This document shows, in pieces, positions 28,794 to 36,764 of a stretch of 64,000 nucleotides of DNA. The translations under genes and the position numbers were made by a program. The stretch's first letter is position 1; every line of letters begins with the position of its first letter. A model generated the notes under the pieces. That model worked only from the letters and a program-made list of their open reading frames with translations. It was not told the origin of the DNA and made no database searches. Origin of the DNA: Aurantiacibacter arachoides (lineage in GTDB: Bacteria; Pseudomonadota; Alphaproteobacteria; Sphingomonadales; Sphingomonadaceae); NCBI RefSeq assembly GCF_009827335.1, contig NZ_WTYH01000001.1, positions 868,001-932,000 on the forward strand, written 5' to 3'.

Positions 28794-28857
28794 GCGCTCT
28801 CGATAGGCGCGCCGCCGCGCATTGCCAAGCAGGGGCACCGGTCGATATGGGCAGGCG

Positions 28858-29018
28858 ATGACCGACGCGGATATCGATGCCTACCGCACTTTCGTGGAGT
28901 GCCGCGTTGAAGCCGCTGGCCCGCACTCAACGGCTGGATCGAGCGCGACGCGGACGGACTGTTCAACCGTGCCGCGCTCGGGTCCAGGCTGGCTGCGCTT
29001 ACTGTTCCACGCCCTTGA
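28858..29018 (+). pseudogene. Possible frameshifted remnant of a small gene
   Basis: An ATG at 28858 opens a coding-like reading MTDADIDAYRTFVE, but the frame then runs into the neighbour. One base out of register, from about 28926, a second coding-like stretch LNGWIERDADGLFNRAALG leads to TGA at 29016. Together they look like one ORF broken by a single indel, between aroQ and the holin. Family not recognised. Chance reading in G+C-rich DNA cannot be excluded. Confidence 0.3.
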
Positions 29019-29412
29019 CCTTGCCCCACTGGCGCGCCGCGGTGTAGCCGAGGTAGCCGGTGCCGAAGAGGGCGTAGAGTTCGTCGGGCAGGCCGCGAAG
29101 GTAGGCGGTGATGCCGCCGCCGATCTGGCTCGCGGCCTCGGCAGAGAATGCCGAGATGATCCCCATCGGGATGCAGAACAGCATGATCGCGTACATCACG
29201 TAAAGGAAACTGGGCCGGGCGCGGCTGGTCCACGGATCCTGGCTGTTCGCCTCGGCGATGATGGCCGAAAGCTGGGTTTCGATGCGCTGCATCTCCTGCG
29301 TGCCCTGCAGCGCCAGCAGTTCCAGCTTGGCGCGTTCGCGCGCTTCCTTGTCGGGGATGACCTTATCGATGATGGAGGCGATGGGGCCGATGAGCGATTC
29401 AAGAATGGCCAT
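28999..29412 (-). CDS. Holin of three transmembrane segments (gene-transfer-agent release type)
   Basis: A 137-residue protein with an amphipathic/charged N-terminal half (SIIDKVIPDKEARERAKLELLAL and a MQRIETQLSAIIAEANS helix) followed by DPWTSRARPSFLYVMYAIMLF, a second hydrophobic segment and a hydrophobic end LFGTGYLGYTAARQWGK. This is the layout of the 3TM holin family linked to cell lysis and release of gene transfer agents in alphaproteobacteria. No endolysin or capsid genes are in the window, which fits the separate location of release genes in several GTA-bearing genomes. It is followed by a cytidine deaminase on the same strand. Confidence 0.75.
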   Translation of the reverse strand: MAILESLIGPIASIIDKVIPDKEARERAKLELLALQGTQEMQRIETQLSAIIAEANSQDPWTSRARPSFLYVMYAIMLFCIPMGIISAFSAEAASQIGGGITAYLRGLPDELYALFGTGYLGYTAARQWGKVKGVEQ

Positions 29413-29496
29413 GCACAGATAACTCCCGTTCCGGTTTGCATAGCGCCGGCCAATGGGCCGCCGCGCTTCGCGTAGGAAAGGGAATTTTCGCGGCAG

Positions 29497-29916
29497 CTAG
29501 AGGCTGAAGGCGGCGGGCAGCAGGCTGGCGATATCGGTGGATACGGCGTTGCGGCCCCGGTGATCGTGGCAGGTGACCGTGATGTTGCGGCCCGAAAGCT
29601 GGGCCGCCTCTGCAATGGCCTGGCGGCACCCGCCGCACGGCATCACGGCCTCGCCGATGTCCTCGCCCGCGTCGGCAAAGCCGCCCACCACGACAAGCCG
29701 GGCCACGTTCTCAAGCCCGAACGCCTGCTGGGCTGCCGCCAGTGCGCTCTGTTCGGCGCATATGCCGAGGCGGTAGCAGGCGTTCTCCATGTTTGCGCCG
29801 ACCGCCACTTCGCCGTTCAAGCTTTCCACCGCGCAGCCGACGTGGAAGCGTGAATAGGGGGCATGGGCCCGGTCCCGCGCGGCGAGCGCGGCCTTTACCA
29901 GCGCATCCCCGCTCAT
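29497..29916 (-). CDS. cdd: Cytidine deaminase
   Basis: Hydrolytic deamination of cytidine and deoxycytidine to uridine forms, cytosolic salvage. The 139-residue protein has the zinc and catalytic set C53-A-E55 in GICAEQSAL and PCGGC (94-97), and the substrate loop SRFHVGCAV. The ATG overlaps the stop of the VUT transporter gene as ATGA. Confidence 0.97.
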   Translation of the reverse strand: MSGDALVKAALAARDRAHAPYSRFHVGCAVESLNGEVAVGANMENACYRLGICAEQSALAAAQQAFGLENVARLVVVGGFADAGEDIGEAVMPCGGCRQAIAEAAQLSGRNITVTCHDHRGRNAVSTDIASLLPAAFSL

Positions 29917-30638
29917 CGGTCGAGCCGCCGCGCCAGTGCCAGGGCGCCAGCAATCAGGAACGGCACCAGCACCAGCGAGAGCACGATCTTGGCGATTGCC
30001 TGGCCGACCAGCAGCGGGCCGATTGGAAATTCGCCGTAGAATGCCAGCGTGATGAAGATCAGCGTGTCGACCGCCTGGCTGATAGCCGAGGCGATGGCCC
30101 CGCGCGCCATCAGCCACAGGCCGCCGCCGCCGCCGTCCGGCCCGCGGCCGCGCAGCTTGTCGAAGATCCACACGTTCAGCAGCAGCGATACGCCATAGGC
30201 CACCGGGCCCGCCGCCATTATCCTCGGCGTCTGCCCGTGGACCTGACGAAACGCGGCGAGATTTTCCGGCGGCATGTCGGGCGAGGGGGGCAGGGCCAGC
30301 ACGATGCCCAGCAGCACGATGGAAATGGCGAGCGGCATGAAGCCCCACAGCACCACGCGGTTCGCCACCGCCTTGCCGAACAATTGCGCCAGCGTGCTGG
30401 AAATCACGACCAGCAGCAGGAAGGCCAGGATGCCGCTTTCCACCACGATGGGCCCGATGGCGAACTGCTTGTAGGCAAGGACGCCGGCGATCACCGTCAT
30501 CCCGCCATACAGCATGGTCAGCACGAACAGCGAACGCGGCATCCCCGGTGCGGCAAACGGCGTGACAGGCGCGGCGGCGGATGCAGGGCCGGACGCAGGG
30601 CCGGACGCAGGGCGGTTCGTCGATTGATAGTCGGTCAT
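29913..30638 (-). CDS. VUT-family transporter (queuosine-precursor type)
   Basis: A 241-residue membrane protein with about six hydrophobic segments of the YhhQ/VUT family, which imports queuosine precursors in E. coli. Recognisable segments: MTVIAGVLAYKQFAIGPIVVESG near the start (in pieces), AAGPVAYGVSLLLNVWIFDKL, ARGAIASAISQAVDTLIFITLAF. A duplicated 12-base unit at about 30588-30613 encodes repeated PASG in the disordered N-terminus, a possible slippage site. It is coupled to cdd; neighbouring nucleoside genes fit a role in base or nucleoside uptake. Confidence 0.85.
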   Translation of the reverse strand: MTDYQSTNRPASGPASGPASAAAPVTPFAAPGMPRSLFVLTMLYGGMTVIAGVLAYKQFAIGPIVVESGILAFLLLVVISSTLAQLFGKAVANRVVLWGFMPLAISIVLLGIVLALPPSPDMPPENLAAFRQVHGQTPRIMAAGPVAYGVSLLLNVWIFDKLRGRGPDGGGGGLWLMARGAIASAISQAVDTLIFITLAFYGEFPIGPLLVGQAIAKIVLSLVLVPFLIAGALALARRLDR

Positions 30639-30767
30639 GCCCGCTCGCTAAGTCCGCCCGCGCCCTGTTGGCAAGAGTGCACGGGGGGAAACGCACGGGA
30701 TTCGTTTGAACCTGCGACCAGTTTGCGCAAAAGGCACTGGCCTATCCAGTTCCGGGGGAATCGTTCC

Positions 30768-32090
30768 TTGCCGCCATATCTCATATCACTCGCCGGGATC
30801 GCCGTGATCCTGATGATCGCCTTTCTGCTGTCCAGCGCGAAACGGGCGATCAACCTGCGCGTGGTGGGGGCGGCGTTCCTGCTTCAGGCGGGCATCGCGG
30901 TGCTCGTCCTGCGCACGACGTGGGGTGCGGCGGCGATCCAGGGCATGGCAAACGGGGTGGAGCAATTGCTCAGCTACGCCACCGCGGGCACCGAATTCCT
31001 GTTCGGGGCGAGCGAGAACAACCCGCTGTCCGGAACCTTTGCGCTGGGCGCACTGCCGGTGATCGTGTTCTTCGCCTCGCTCGTGTCGATCCTCTACCAC
31101 CTGGGCATCATGCAAAAGGTAGTGCGCTGGGTCGGCGGCGCCATCGGCTGGATCACCGGAATTTCAAAGGTCGAATCGCTGGGCGCGGCGGCCAACATCT
31201 TCGTCGGCCAGTCGGAAAGCCCGCTGGTGGTGCGTCCCTATCTTGCCGCGCTTTCTCCCAGCCGGCTGTTCACGCTGATGACCGTCGGCATGGCAGGCGT
31301 CGCCGGCACGATCCTGGCGGCCTACGCGGGGCTGCTCGGGCCGAGCTACCTGCCCATCCTGCTCGCCGCCGCCTTCATGTCCGCGCCGGGCGGCATCCTG
31401 ATGGCCAAGATCATGATGCCCGACACCGACGAACCCTCGCTGGCTGCCGAGGGCGAGATCGTCCTGCCGCGCGGACGCATCAGCGCCGAAGGGCCCGCTG
31501 CCATCGTCGAGGGCGGCGAAAAACCGCACGAAGTGATGGTGGCCGAACATTTCGACGAGAACGGCCGCGCCGCCAACATCATCGAGGCCGCAGCGCAAGG
31601 CGCGCAGACCGGGCTGAAGCTGGCTGTCGCCGTGGGCGCGATGGTGCTGACCTTCGTTGCGCTGATCGCGCTCGCCAACGGCATCTTGGGCGGGATCGGC
31701 GGCTGGTTCGGCCAGCCCGACCTGACTTTCCAGTCGCTGCTCGGCTTCCTCTTCGCGCCGATCATGTTCCTGCTGGGCATCCCCTGGGACGAGGCGCAGG
31801 TGGCCGGTGGCCTGTTCGGCACGAAGATCGTGCTCAACGAATTCGTGGCCTTCATCGACCTTGGCGCGATCGATGGTGCGGTGCTGGGCGAGCGGGCGCG
31901 GGCGATCATCACCTTTGCGCTGTGCGGTTTCGCCAATTTCAGCTCCATCGCCATCCAGATGGCGGTCACCGGCGGACTTGCGCCCAATCAGCGCCCGGTG
32001 ATCGCACGCCTGGGCCTGAAGGCGCTTGCCGCGGGCTCCCTCTCCAACCTCATGAGCGCGGCGCTGGCCGGGTTGCTCCTGCCGTATTAA
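30768..32090 (+). CDS. Concentrative nucleoside transporter (NupC/CNT family)
   Basis: Proton- or sodium-driven nucleoside importer of the inner membrane. The 440-residue product has the CNT repeats, including NPLSGTFALGALPVIVFFASLV (in pieces), the GQSESPLVVRPYL motif near the first hairpin, GTILAAYAGLLG, and GTKIVLNEFVAF with ALCGFANFSSIAIQMA near the second hairpin, the nucleoside and cation site residues. The start is a TTG (L-P-P-Y) with GGGGGA upstream; no ATG is suitably placed. It is divergent from VUT/cdd and followed within nine bases by the 2OG oxygenase. Confidence 0.9.
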   Translation: MPPYLISLAGIAVILMIAFLLSSAKRAINLRVVGAAFLLQAGIAVLVLRTTWGAAAIQGMANGVEQLLSYATAGTEFLFGASENNPLSGTFALGALPVIVFFASLVSILYHLGIMQKVVRWVGGAIGWITGISKVESLGAAANIFVGQSESPLVVRPYLAALSPSRLFTLMTVGMAGVAGTILAAYAGLLGPSYLPILLAAAFMSAPGGILMAKIMMPDTDEPSLAAEGEIVLPRGRISAEGPAAIVEGGEKPHEVMVAEHFDENGRAANIIEAAAQGAQTGLKLAVAVGAMVLTFVALIALANGILGGIGGWFGQPDLTFQSLLGFLFAPIMFLLGIPWDEAQVAGGLFGTKIVLNEFVAFIDLGAIDGAVLGERARAIITFALCGFANFSSIAIQMAVTGGLAPNQRPVIARLGLKALAAGSLSNLMSAALAGLLLPY

Positions 32091-32099
32091 GGTTTGCCG

Positions 32100-33023
32100 A
32101 TGTCCGAAATCGCCTCCATTTCGCTCGCCCGTCCGCTGGCGGAATTTTCCGACGACCTCGGTCGCAGCTTTGCCGAATTCGGTTTCGCCATCGTGCGCGA
32201 TCACGGCATCCCGCAGGATCTGATCGAACGTGCCGAAGCCAAGGCCAGGGCGTTCTTCGCACTGCCGGCAGAGGCCAAGCAGGCCTACCACATTCCCGGC
32301 GGCGGCGGTGCACGCGGTTACACGCCGTTCGGCAAGGAAATCGCCAAGGATGCCGAGGTACACGACCTCAAGGAATTCTGGCACGTCGGACGCAGCCTGC
32401 CCGAAGGCCATGCCCTGAGCGCAGTGATGGCGCCCAATGTATGGCCCAGCGAGGTCGAGGGCTTTCGCGAGACGTTCGACGAACTCTACGCTGCCTTCGA
32501 GCAGGCGGGGGAGCGCATCCTTGCTGCCATCGCATTGCATCTTGGCCTGCCCGAGAACTACTTCGTCGCCACCGTGGAGGACGGCAATTCGGTAATGCGG
32601 CTGCTGCATTATCCGCCGCTGGGCGATGATGTGCCAGACAAGGCGATCCGCGCCGCGGCGCATGGCGACATCAATACCATCACGCTGCTGCTCGGCGCCG
32701 AGGAAGCGGGGCTGGAACTGCTCAGCAAGAAGGGTGAATGGGTGGCCGTCAGCCCGCCGCCCGGTGCGCTGGCCGTGAACGTGGGCGACATGCTGGAACG
32801 CCTGACCAACGGGCGGCTGCGCTCCACGACCCACCGCGTCGTAAATCCCGGCGGGGAGGCGGCGCGGCGCGCGCGCTATTCCATGCCGTTCTTCCTCCAC
32901 TTCCGCCCGGATTTCACGATCCAGGCGCTGGAAAGCTGCGTGGAAGACGACGCAGAGGTCGCCCCGCCGATCACCGCTCACGACTTTCTCCAGCAGCGCC
33001 TGCGCGAGATCGGGCTGGCCTGA
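32100..33023 (+). CDS. 2-oxoglutarate/Fe(II)-dependent oxygenase, isopenicillin-N-synthase family
   Basis: A 307-residue cytosolic enzyme with DIOX_N-type N-terminus (FAEFGFAIVRDHGIPQDLI) and a jelly-roll core. The iron ligands His188-x-Asp190 (HGD) and His245 (TTHRVVNP) and the 2-oxoglutarate-binding R259-x-S261 (RYS) are all present, so it should be active. The ATG at 32100 has AAGG upstream; nine bases after the nucleoside transporter stop, so co-transcribed. Substrate unknown; a link to nucleoside or purine catabolism is inferred only from the neighbour. Confidence 0.88.
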   Translation: MSEIASISLARPLAEFSDDLGRSFAEFGFAIVRDHGIPQDLIERAEAKARAFFALPAEAKQAYHIPGGGGARGYTPFGKEIAKDAEVHDLKEFWHVGRSLPEGHALSAVMAPNVWPSEVEGFRETFDELYAAFEQAGERILAAIALHLGLPENYFVATVEDGNSVMRLLHYPPLGDDVPDKAIRAAAHGDINTITLLLGAEEAGLELLSKKGEWVAVSPPPGALAVNVGDMLERLTNGRLRSTTHRVVNPGGEAARRARYSMPFFLHFRPDFTIQALESCVEDDAEVAPPITAHDFLQQRLREIGLA

Positions 33024-33248
33024 TTCGCTGAGTTCGCGGCGGTCACAACTCGGACGCAGCTGTTTGTGTTGCGTTGCAGCAACAGCGTGTTCCTGAATCG
33101 CACGCGGGCGCCTGGTTTCCTCTGAAAATTCCCCTCGCACGCGGTGCGAGTCTTGGAATCGTCATGCTCCGGGTCTTAGGGGGCGGCAACGCCGTCGCGC
33201 GTCCGCTGCCTCTTCATAATTCGTCTCAAGACAAGGGATCGTCCTGAC
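33024..33248 (+). promoter_or_regulatory. Leader region of the TonB-dependent receptor
   Basis: A 225-base intergenic region containing a perfect 7-bp hairpin (33134-33140 with 33144-33150, CTCGCAC/GTGCGAG, three-base loop) and a weaker GTTGC/GCAAC hairpin near 33080. No T tract follows, so it is not a clear terminator; it could be an attenuator or an operator. No known riboswitch recognised. Confidence 0.3.
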
Positions 33249-36200
33249 ATGAAATTGCGTTACCTCCTCGCCGCCAGCCTTGGCACCGTTGCCACCGCCA
33301 GCATGCTGCCTGCTGTCGCAGTCGCCCAGCAGATCACCACCGGTATCGAAGGCACCGTTACCGACGAGGTGGGCAACCCGGTCAGCAACGCCACCGTCAT
33401 CGTCACCGACACCCGCACCGGTGCCTCGCGCACCTTTACCACCGGCGCGAGTGGCAATTTCGCGGCGACCGGCCTCACCACCGGCGGCCCCTACACCGTC
33501 ACGGCAGAGGCCGATGGCCTCGAAGGCCAGACGATCGAGAACGTCACCACCACGCTGCAGGGCAACACCAGCCTGACCTTCAGCCTGTCCAGCGGCGGCG
33601 GCGTAATCGTCGTCAGCGCGGCGCGCGTGCAGCTCACCCAGCTGGCCGTTGGCCCGGGCATCAGCTTCGGTGCCGAGACGCTGGAGAACGCCCCCACCTT
33701 CAACCGCGACGTGCGCGACATCATCCGCCTTGACCCGCGCGTCAGCCTCGACCGTGACGATGGCGGTTCCGGGCAGGACCGCATCAGCTGCCTTGGCGGC
33801 AACGACCGCGGCAACGCCTTTACCGTTGACGGCATCAGCCAGGGCGACGTGTACGGCCTGAACGACACCGGCTTCTCGTCGCGTTCGTCCACCCCGGTTC
33901 CCTACGACGCGCTGCGCGAAACGCAGGTGCAGTTCGCCCCGTTCGATGTGGAATATGGCAACTTCACCGGCTGCGCGATCAACGTGGTGACCAAGTCGGG
34001 CACCAATGATTTCCGTTTCGGCGGTTTCTTCGAGTATTCGGACAACTCGCTGCGCGGTGACAGCGTCGCCGGCCAGCCGGTCGCCCCGATCCAGGCCGAA
34101 AACCGCTATGGCGTGTATCTCGGCGGGCCGATCTGGCGCGACCGCCTGTTCTTCTTCGGTGCCTACGAGCACCAGGATGCCGGCCAGTCGCAGGATGACG
34201 GCCCGGTCGGCGCCGGTTTCGCCAACGAGCAGGTCGGCATCACCGTTGACCAGTTCAATGAGATTTCGGACGTGCTCAGCAGCGTCTACGGCATCGAAAC
34301 CGGCGATCTCGTCACCAGCCGCCCGTTCGAGAACGATCGCTACTTCGGTCGCCTGGACTTCCAGATCACCGACGATCACCGTCTGGAGGCGACCTACCAG
34401 CGCCTCGAGGAAGCCTCGACCCGCCCTGACGACCTGTTCACCGGCACCTCGCCGCAGGCCGTGGGCCGCAACACCTTCCTGCTCAGCGGCACGGAATCGG
34501 ATTACTACTCCGCCCGCCTCTACTCGCAGTGGAACGACAACCTCTCGACCGAATTCCGCTATTCCCGCTCGGAAGTGCAGGACGTGCAGAACCCGATCGG
34601 TGGCGGTGAAGCGCAATCGGACAACCCGATCCCGCGCATCATCGTGGGTATCGACAACGCCACCGGCATCGACGGCACCGTGCTGGCCGGCCCCGGCAAC
34701 TCGCGTTCGGCCAACGACCTGCGCTCCGAGATCGACCAGTACCGCTTCCTGACTACCGTCAATGTTGGTGATCACACCTTCAAGGCCGGCGCCGAGGTCA
34801 ACCACGCTGACCTGTTCAACCTGTTCGTGCAGAACGCCACCGGCACGCTGGTCTTCCGCAACATCGCCGACCTGCGCGAAGGCCTGCTGTCGCCGGGTCT
34901 TGGCAACAACCAGACCGATACCCGTCCCAACAACGTCATCAGCGGTCAGACCGAAGGTGCCTTCGGCAACTTCTCCGCCACCGGCGACGTAACCGATGCC
35001 GCTGCCGAGTTCACCCGCACGATCTATTCGATCTTCGGGCAGGACGAATGGCAGGTGACCGACAACCTGAGTGCCGTGCTCGGCCTGCGCGTCGACTGGT
35101 ATGACGGTGGCCGTCCGTCGCGCAACCCGCTGTTCGCCGCGCGCTACGGCTTCGGCAACACCGCCAGCTTCAGCACGCTGGACCCGCTGGTGATGCCGCG
35201 CCTGGCGCTGACCTACGACGTCGAAGACTTCTCCGTGTTCTCGCGGATGAGCGTGCGCGGCGGCGTGGGCGTGTTCTCCGGTGGCGATCCGCTGGTGTGG
35301 TTCGGCAACGCCTTCCAGAACGATGGTCGCGGGTTCGCCCAGGGCACCACCCAGGATGCCGCCTGCGGCACCGCACGGATCGACGTGGTCACCAACGGCA
35401 CCTTCACCGGCGTTCCGGCCTGCTTCCAGCAGTCCGCTTCCGCTCAGGCGGCTGCCGGCCGTGGTGACACCCAGTCGATCAGCCCGAACATCGAGCAGCC
35501 TTCGGTATTGCGTGCCAACGTCGGCCTGCAGACCGGGCTCGACTTTGCTCCGTCGGGCTTCTTCAGCGGCTGGAACCTGACGCTGGACTACATCTACAGC
35601 AAGTATCGCAACCCGTTCACGATCGTCGATCTGGCGCAGACTGTTGACCCCCGCCTGGGCGTGAACGGCTTCACCATCGACGGGCGCCCGATCTATCGCT
35701 CGATCGACTCGACGGTGGCCGGCTGTACCGCCAGCCTCGTCGATCTGAACCCCGCTCCGGTGTATCAGAACGTCAACGCAGCCTGCTTCAACACCAGCCG
35801 CGATGACGAACTGCAGCTCACCAATGCTGGCAGCTATGATGGGCACGTGGCCTCGATCATCCTGGCGAATTCGTTCGACGGCGGTATCTTCACCTCGGAC
35901 GGCGGCATCGATTTCAACATCGGCTACGCCTACACCGACACGCAGGACCGGCGGAATATGTACAACTCCACGGCCGGGTCGAATTACGACCTGTCCGCGG
36001 CGTTCGACCGCCAGAACCCCGATGCCTCGCGCAGCTTCTTCAGCTCGAAGCACAACATCAGCGCCTACATCGCCTTCCGCGAGGAGTTCTTCGACGATCT
36101 GGCGAGCCGGTTCTCGATGAGCTTCGTGGCACGCTCGGGCCGTCCGTACAGCCTGACGTTCTCGGGCGGTGGCGTGTTCAACGACAGCGTGTCGGGTAAC

Positions 36201-36674
36201 GACAACGCGCTGGCGTACATCCCTTCGGGGCCGAACGATCCGAACGTGTCGCCGTTGTCCAACGCCGGTGCGGTTGCGGATCTCGCGAGCTTCGCCGCCG
36301 GTCTCAACTGCGCCAAGGACTACCTTGGCCGCTCTGTCGAGCGTAACACCTGCTCGAACGACTGGTATTACGACATGGACCTGTCGATCTCGCAGGAAAT
36401 CCCCGGCCCGGGTCGCCTGTTCGGTCGGGACGACCGTCTGCGCCTCTACGCCACGATGGACAACTTCCTGAACTTCCTGAGCGAAGACTGGAACGTGCAG
36501 CGTCGCCGGAACTTCTCCGGTCTGCAGGACATCGCCAGCGTCAGCGGCGTCGATAGCCAGGGCCGCTACATCATCACCGGCTTCAACGGTGCTGAGCAGT
36601 TCGAGGATGACAACACGATCAACGTGACCTCGTCGGTGTGGCGTCTGAAGGTCGGCATCAGCTACGATTTCTGA
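33249..36674 (+). CDS. Oar-like TonB-dependent receptor with carboxypeptidase-regulatory-like domain
   Basis: A 1141-residue outer-membrane protein: Sec signal peptide (cleavage near AVAVA-QQ, residue 26), a CarboxypepD-regulatory-like domain (about 30-115, GIEGTVTDEVGNPVSNATVIV), a plug with AINVVTKSGTNDF (about 238-250), and a long beta-barrel ending in LKVGISYDF with the terminal aromatic residue needed for barrel assembly. This is the Oar-type layout common in sphingomonads. Codon use is smooth with strong preference for C-ending codons, suggesting high expression. A rho-independent terminator follows 22 bases later. Substrate not known. Confidence 0.92.
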   Translation: MKLRYLLAASLGTVATASMLPAVAVAQQITTGIEGTVTDEVGNPVSNATVIVTDTRTGASRTFTTGASGNFAATGLTTGGPYTVTAEADGLEGQTIENVTTTLQGNTSLTFSLSSGGGVIVVSAARVQLTQLAVGPGISFGAETLENAPTFNRDVRDIIRLDPRVSLDRDDGGSGQDRISCLGGNDRGNAFTVDGISQGDVYGLNDTGFSSRSSTPVPYDALRETQVQFAPFDVEYGNFTGCAINVVTKSGTNDFRFGGFFEYSDNSLRGDSVAGQPVAPIQAENRYGVYLGGPIWRDRLFFFGAYEHQDAGQSQDDGPVGAGFANEQVGITVDQFNEISDVLSSVYGIETGDLVTSRPFENDRYFGRLDFQITDDHRLEATYQRLEEASTRPDDLFTGTSPQAVGRNTFLLSGTESDYYSARLYSQWNDNLSTEFRYSRSEVQDVQNPIGGGEAQSDNPIPRIIVGIDNATGIDGTVLAGPGNSRSANDLRSEIDQYRFLTTVNVGDHTFKAGAEVNHADLFNLFVQNATGTLVFRNIADLREGLLSPGLGNNQTDTRPNNVISGQTEGAFGNFSATGDVTDAAAEFTRTIYSIFGQDEWQVTDNLSAVLGLRVDWYDGGRPSRNPLFAARYGFGNTASFSTLDPLVMPRLALTYDVEDFSVFSRMSVRGGVGVFSGGDPLVWFGNAFQNDGRGFAQGTTQDAACGTARIDVVTNGTFTGVPACFQQSASAQAAAGRGDTQSISPNIEQPSVLRANVGLQTGLDFAPSGFFSGWNLTLDYIYSKYRNPFTIVDLAQTVDPRLGVNGFTIDGRPIYRSIDSTVAGCTASLVDLNPAPVYQNVNAACFNTSRDDELQLTNAGSYDGHVASIILANSFDGGIFTSDGGIDFNIGYAYTDTQDRRNMYNSTAGSNYDLSAAFDRQNPDASRSFFSSKHNISAYIAFREEFFDDLASRFSMSFVARSGRPYSLTFSGGGVFNDSVSGNDNALAYIPSGPNDPNVSPLSNAGAVADLASFAAGLNCAKDYLGRSVERNTCSNDWYYDMDLSISQEIPGPGRLFGRDDRLRLYATMDNFLNFLSEDWNVQRRRNFSGLQDIASVSGVDSQGRYIITGFNGAEQFEDDNTINVTSSVWRLKVGISYDF

Positions 36675-36696
36675 TCGCGGCCAAATACGTTAGGGA

Positions 36697-36738
36697 AGGG
36701 GCGGCGTCACCGGATGGTGGGGCCGCCCCTTTCGTTTT
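36697..36738 (+). terminator. Rho-independent terminator of the TonB receptor gene
   Basis: A 10-bp stem AAGGGGCGGC (36697-36706) / GCCGCCCCTT (36722-36731) with a 15-base loop, followed by TCGTTTTG. It separates the receptor from the nucleotidase downstream. Confidence 0.85.
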
Positions 36739-36764
36739 GCATCCCGAGGGAAAGCCATTTGCCC

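Noticed and set aside
28359..28838. Longer start for aroQ at 28838
   Set aside because: Type II dehydroquinases begin a few residues before VLNGPNLN; the ATG at 28793 gives the normal length.
31164..33140. Long minus-strand frame under the nucleoside transporter and oxygenase
   Set aside because: Both plus-strand genes have intact catalytic motifs and clean starts; the antisense frame has none.
33162..36053. 963-codon open frame antisense to the TonB receptor
   Set aside because: The plus-strand receptor is a clear full-length family member; the antisense frame is a by-product of strong codon bias in G+C-rich DNA, with no recognisable domain.
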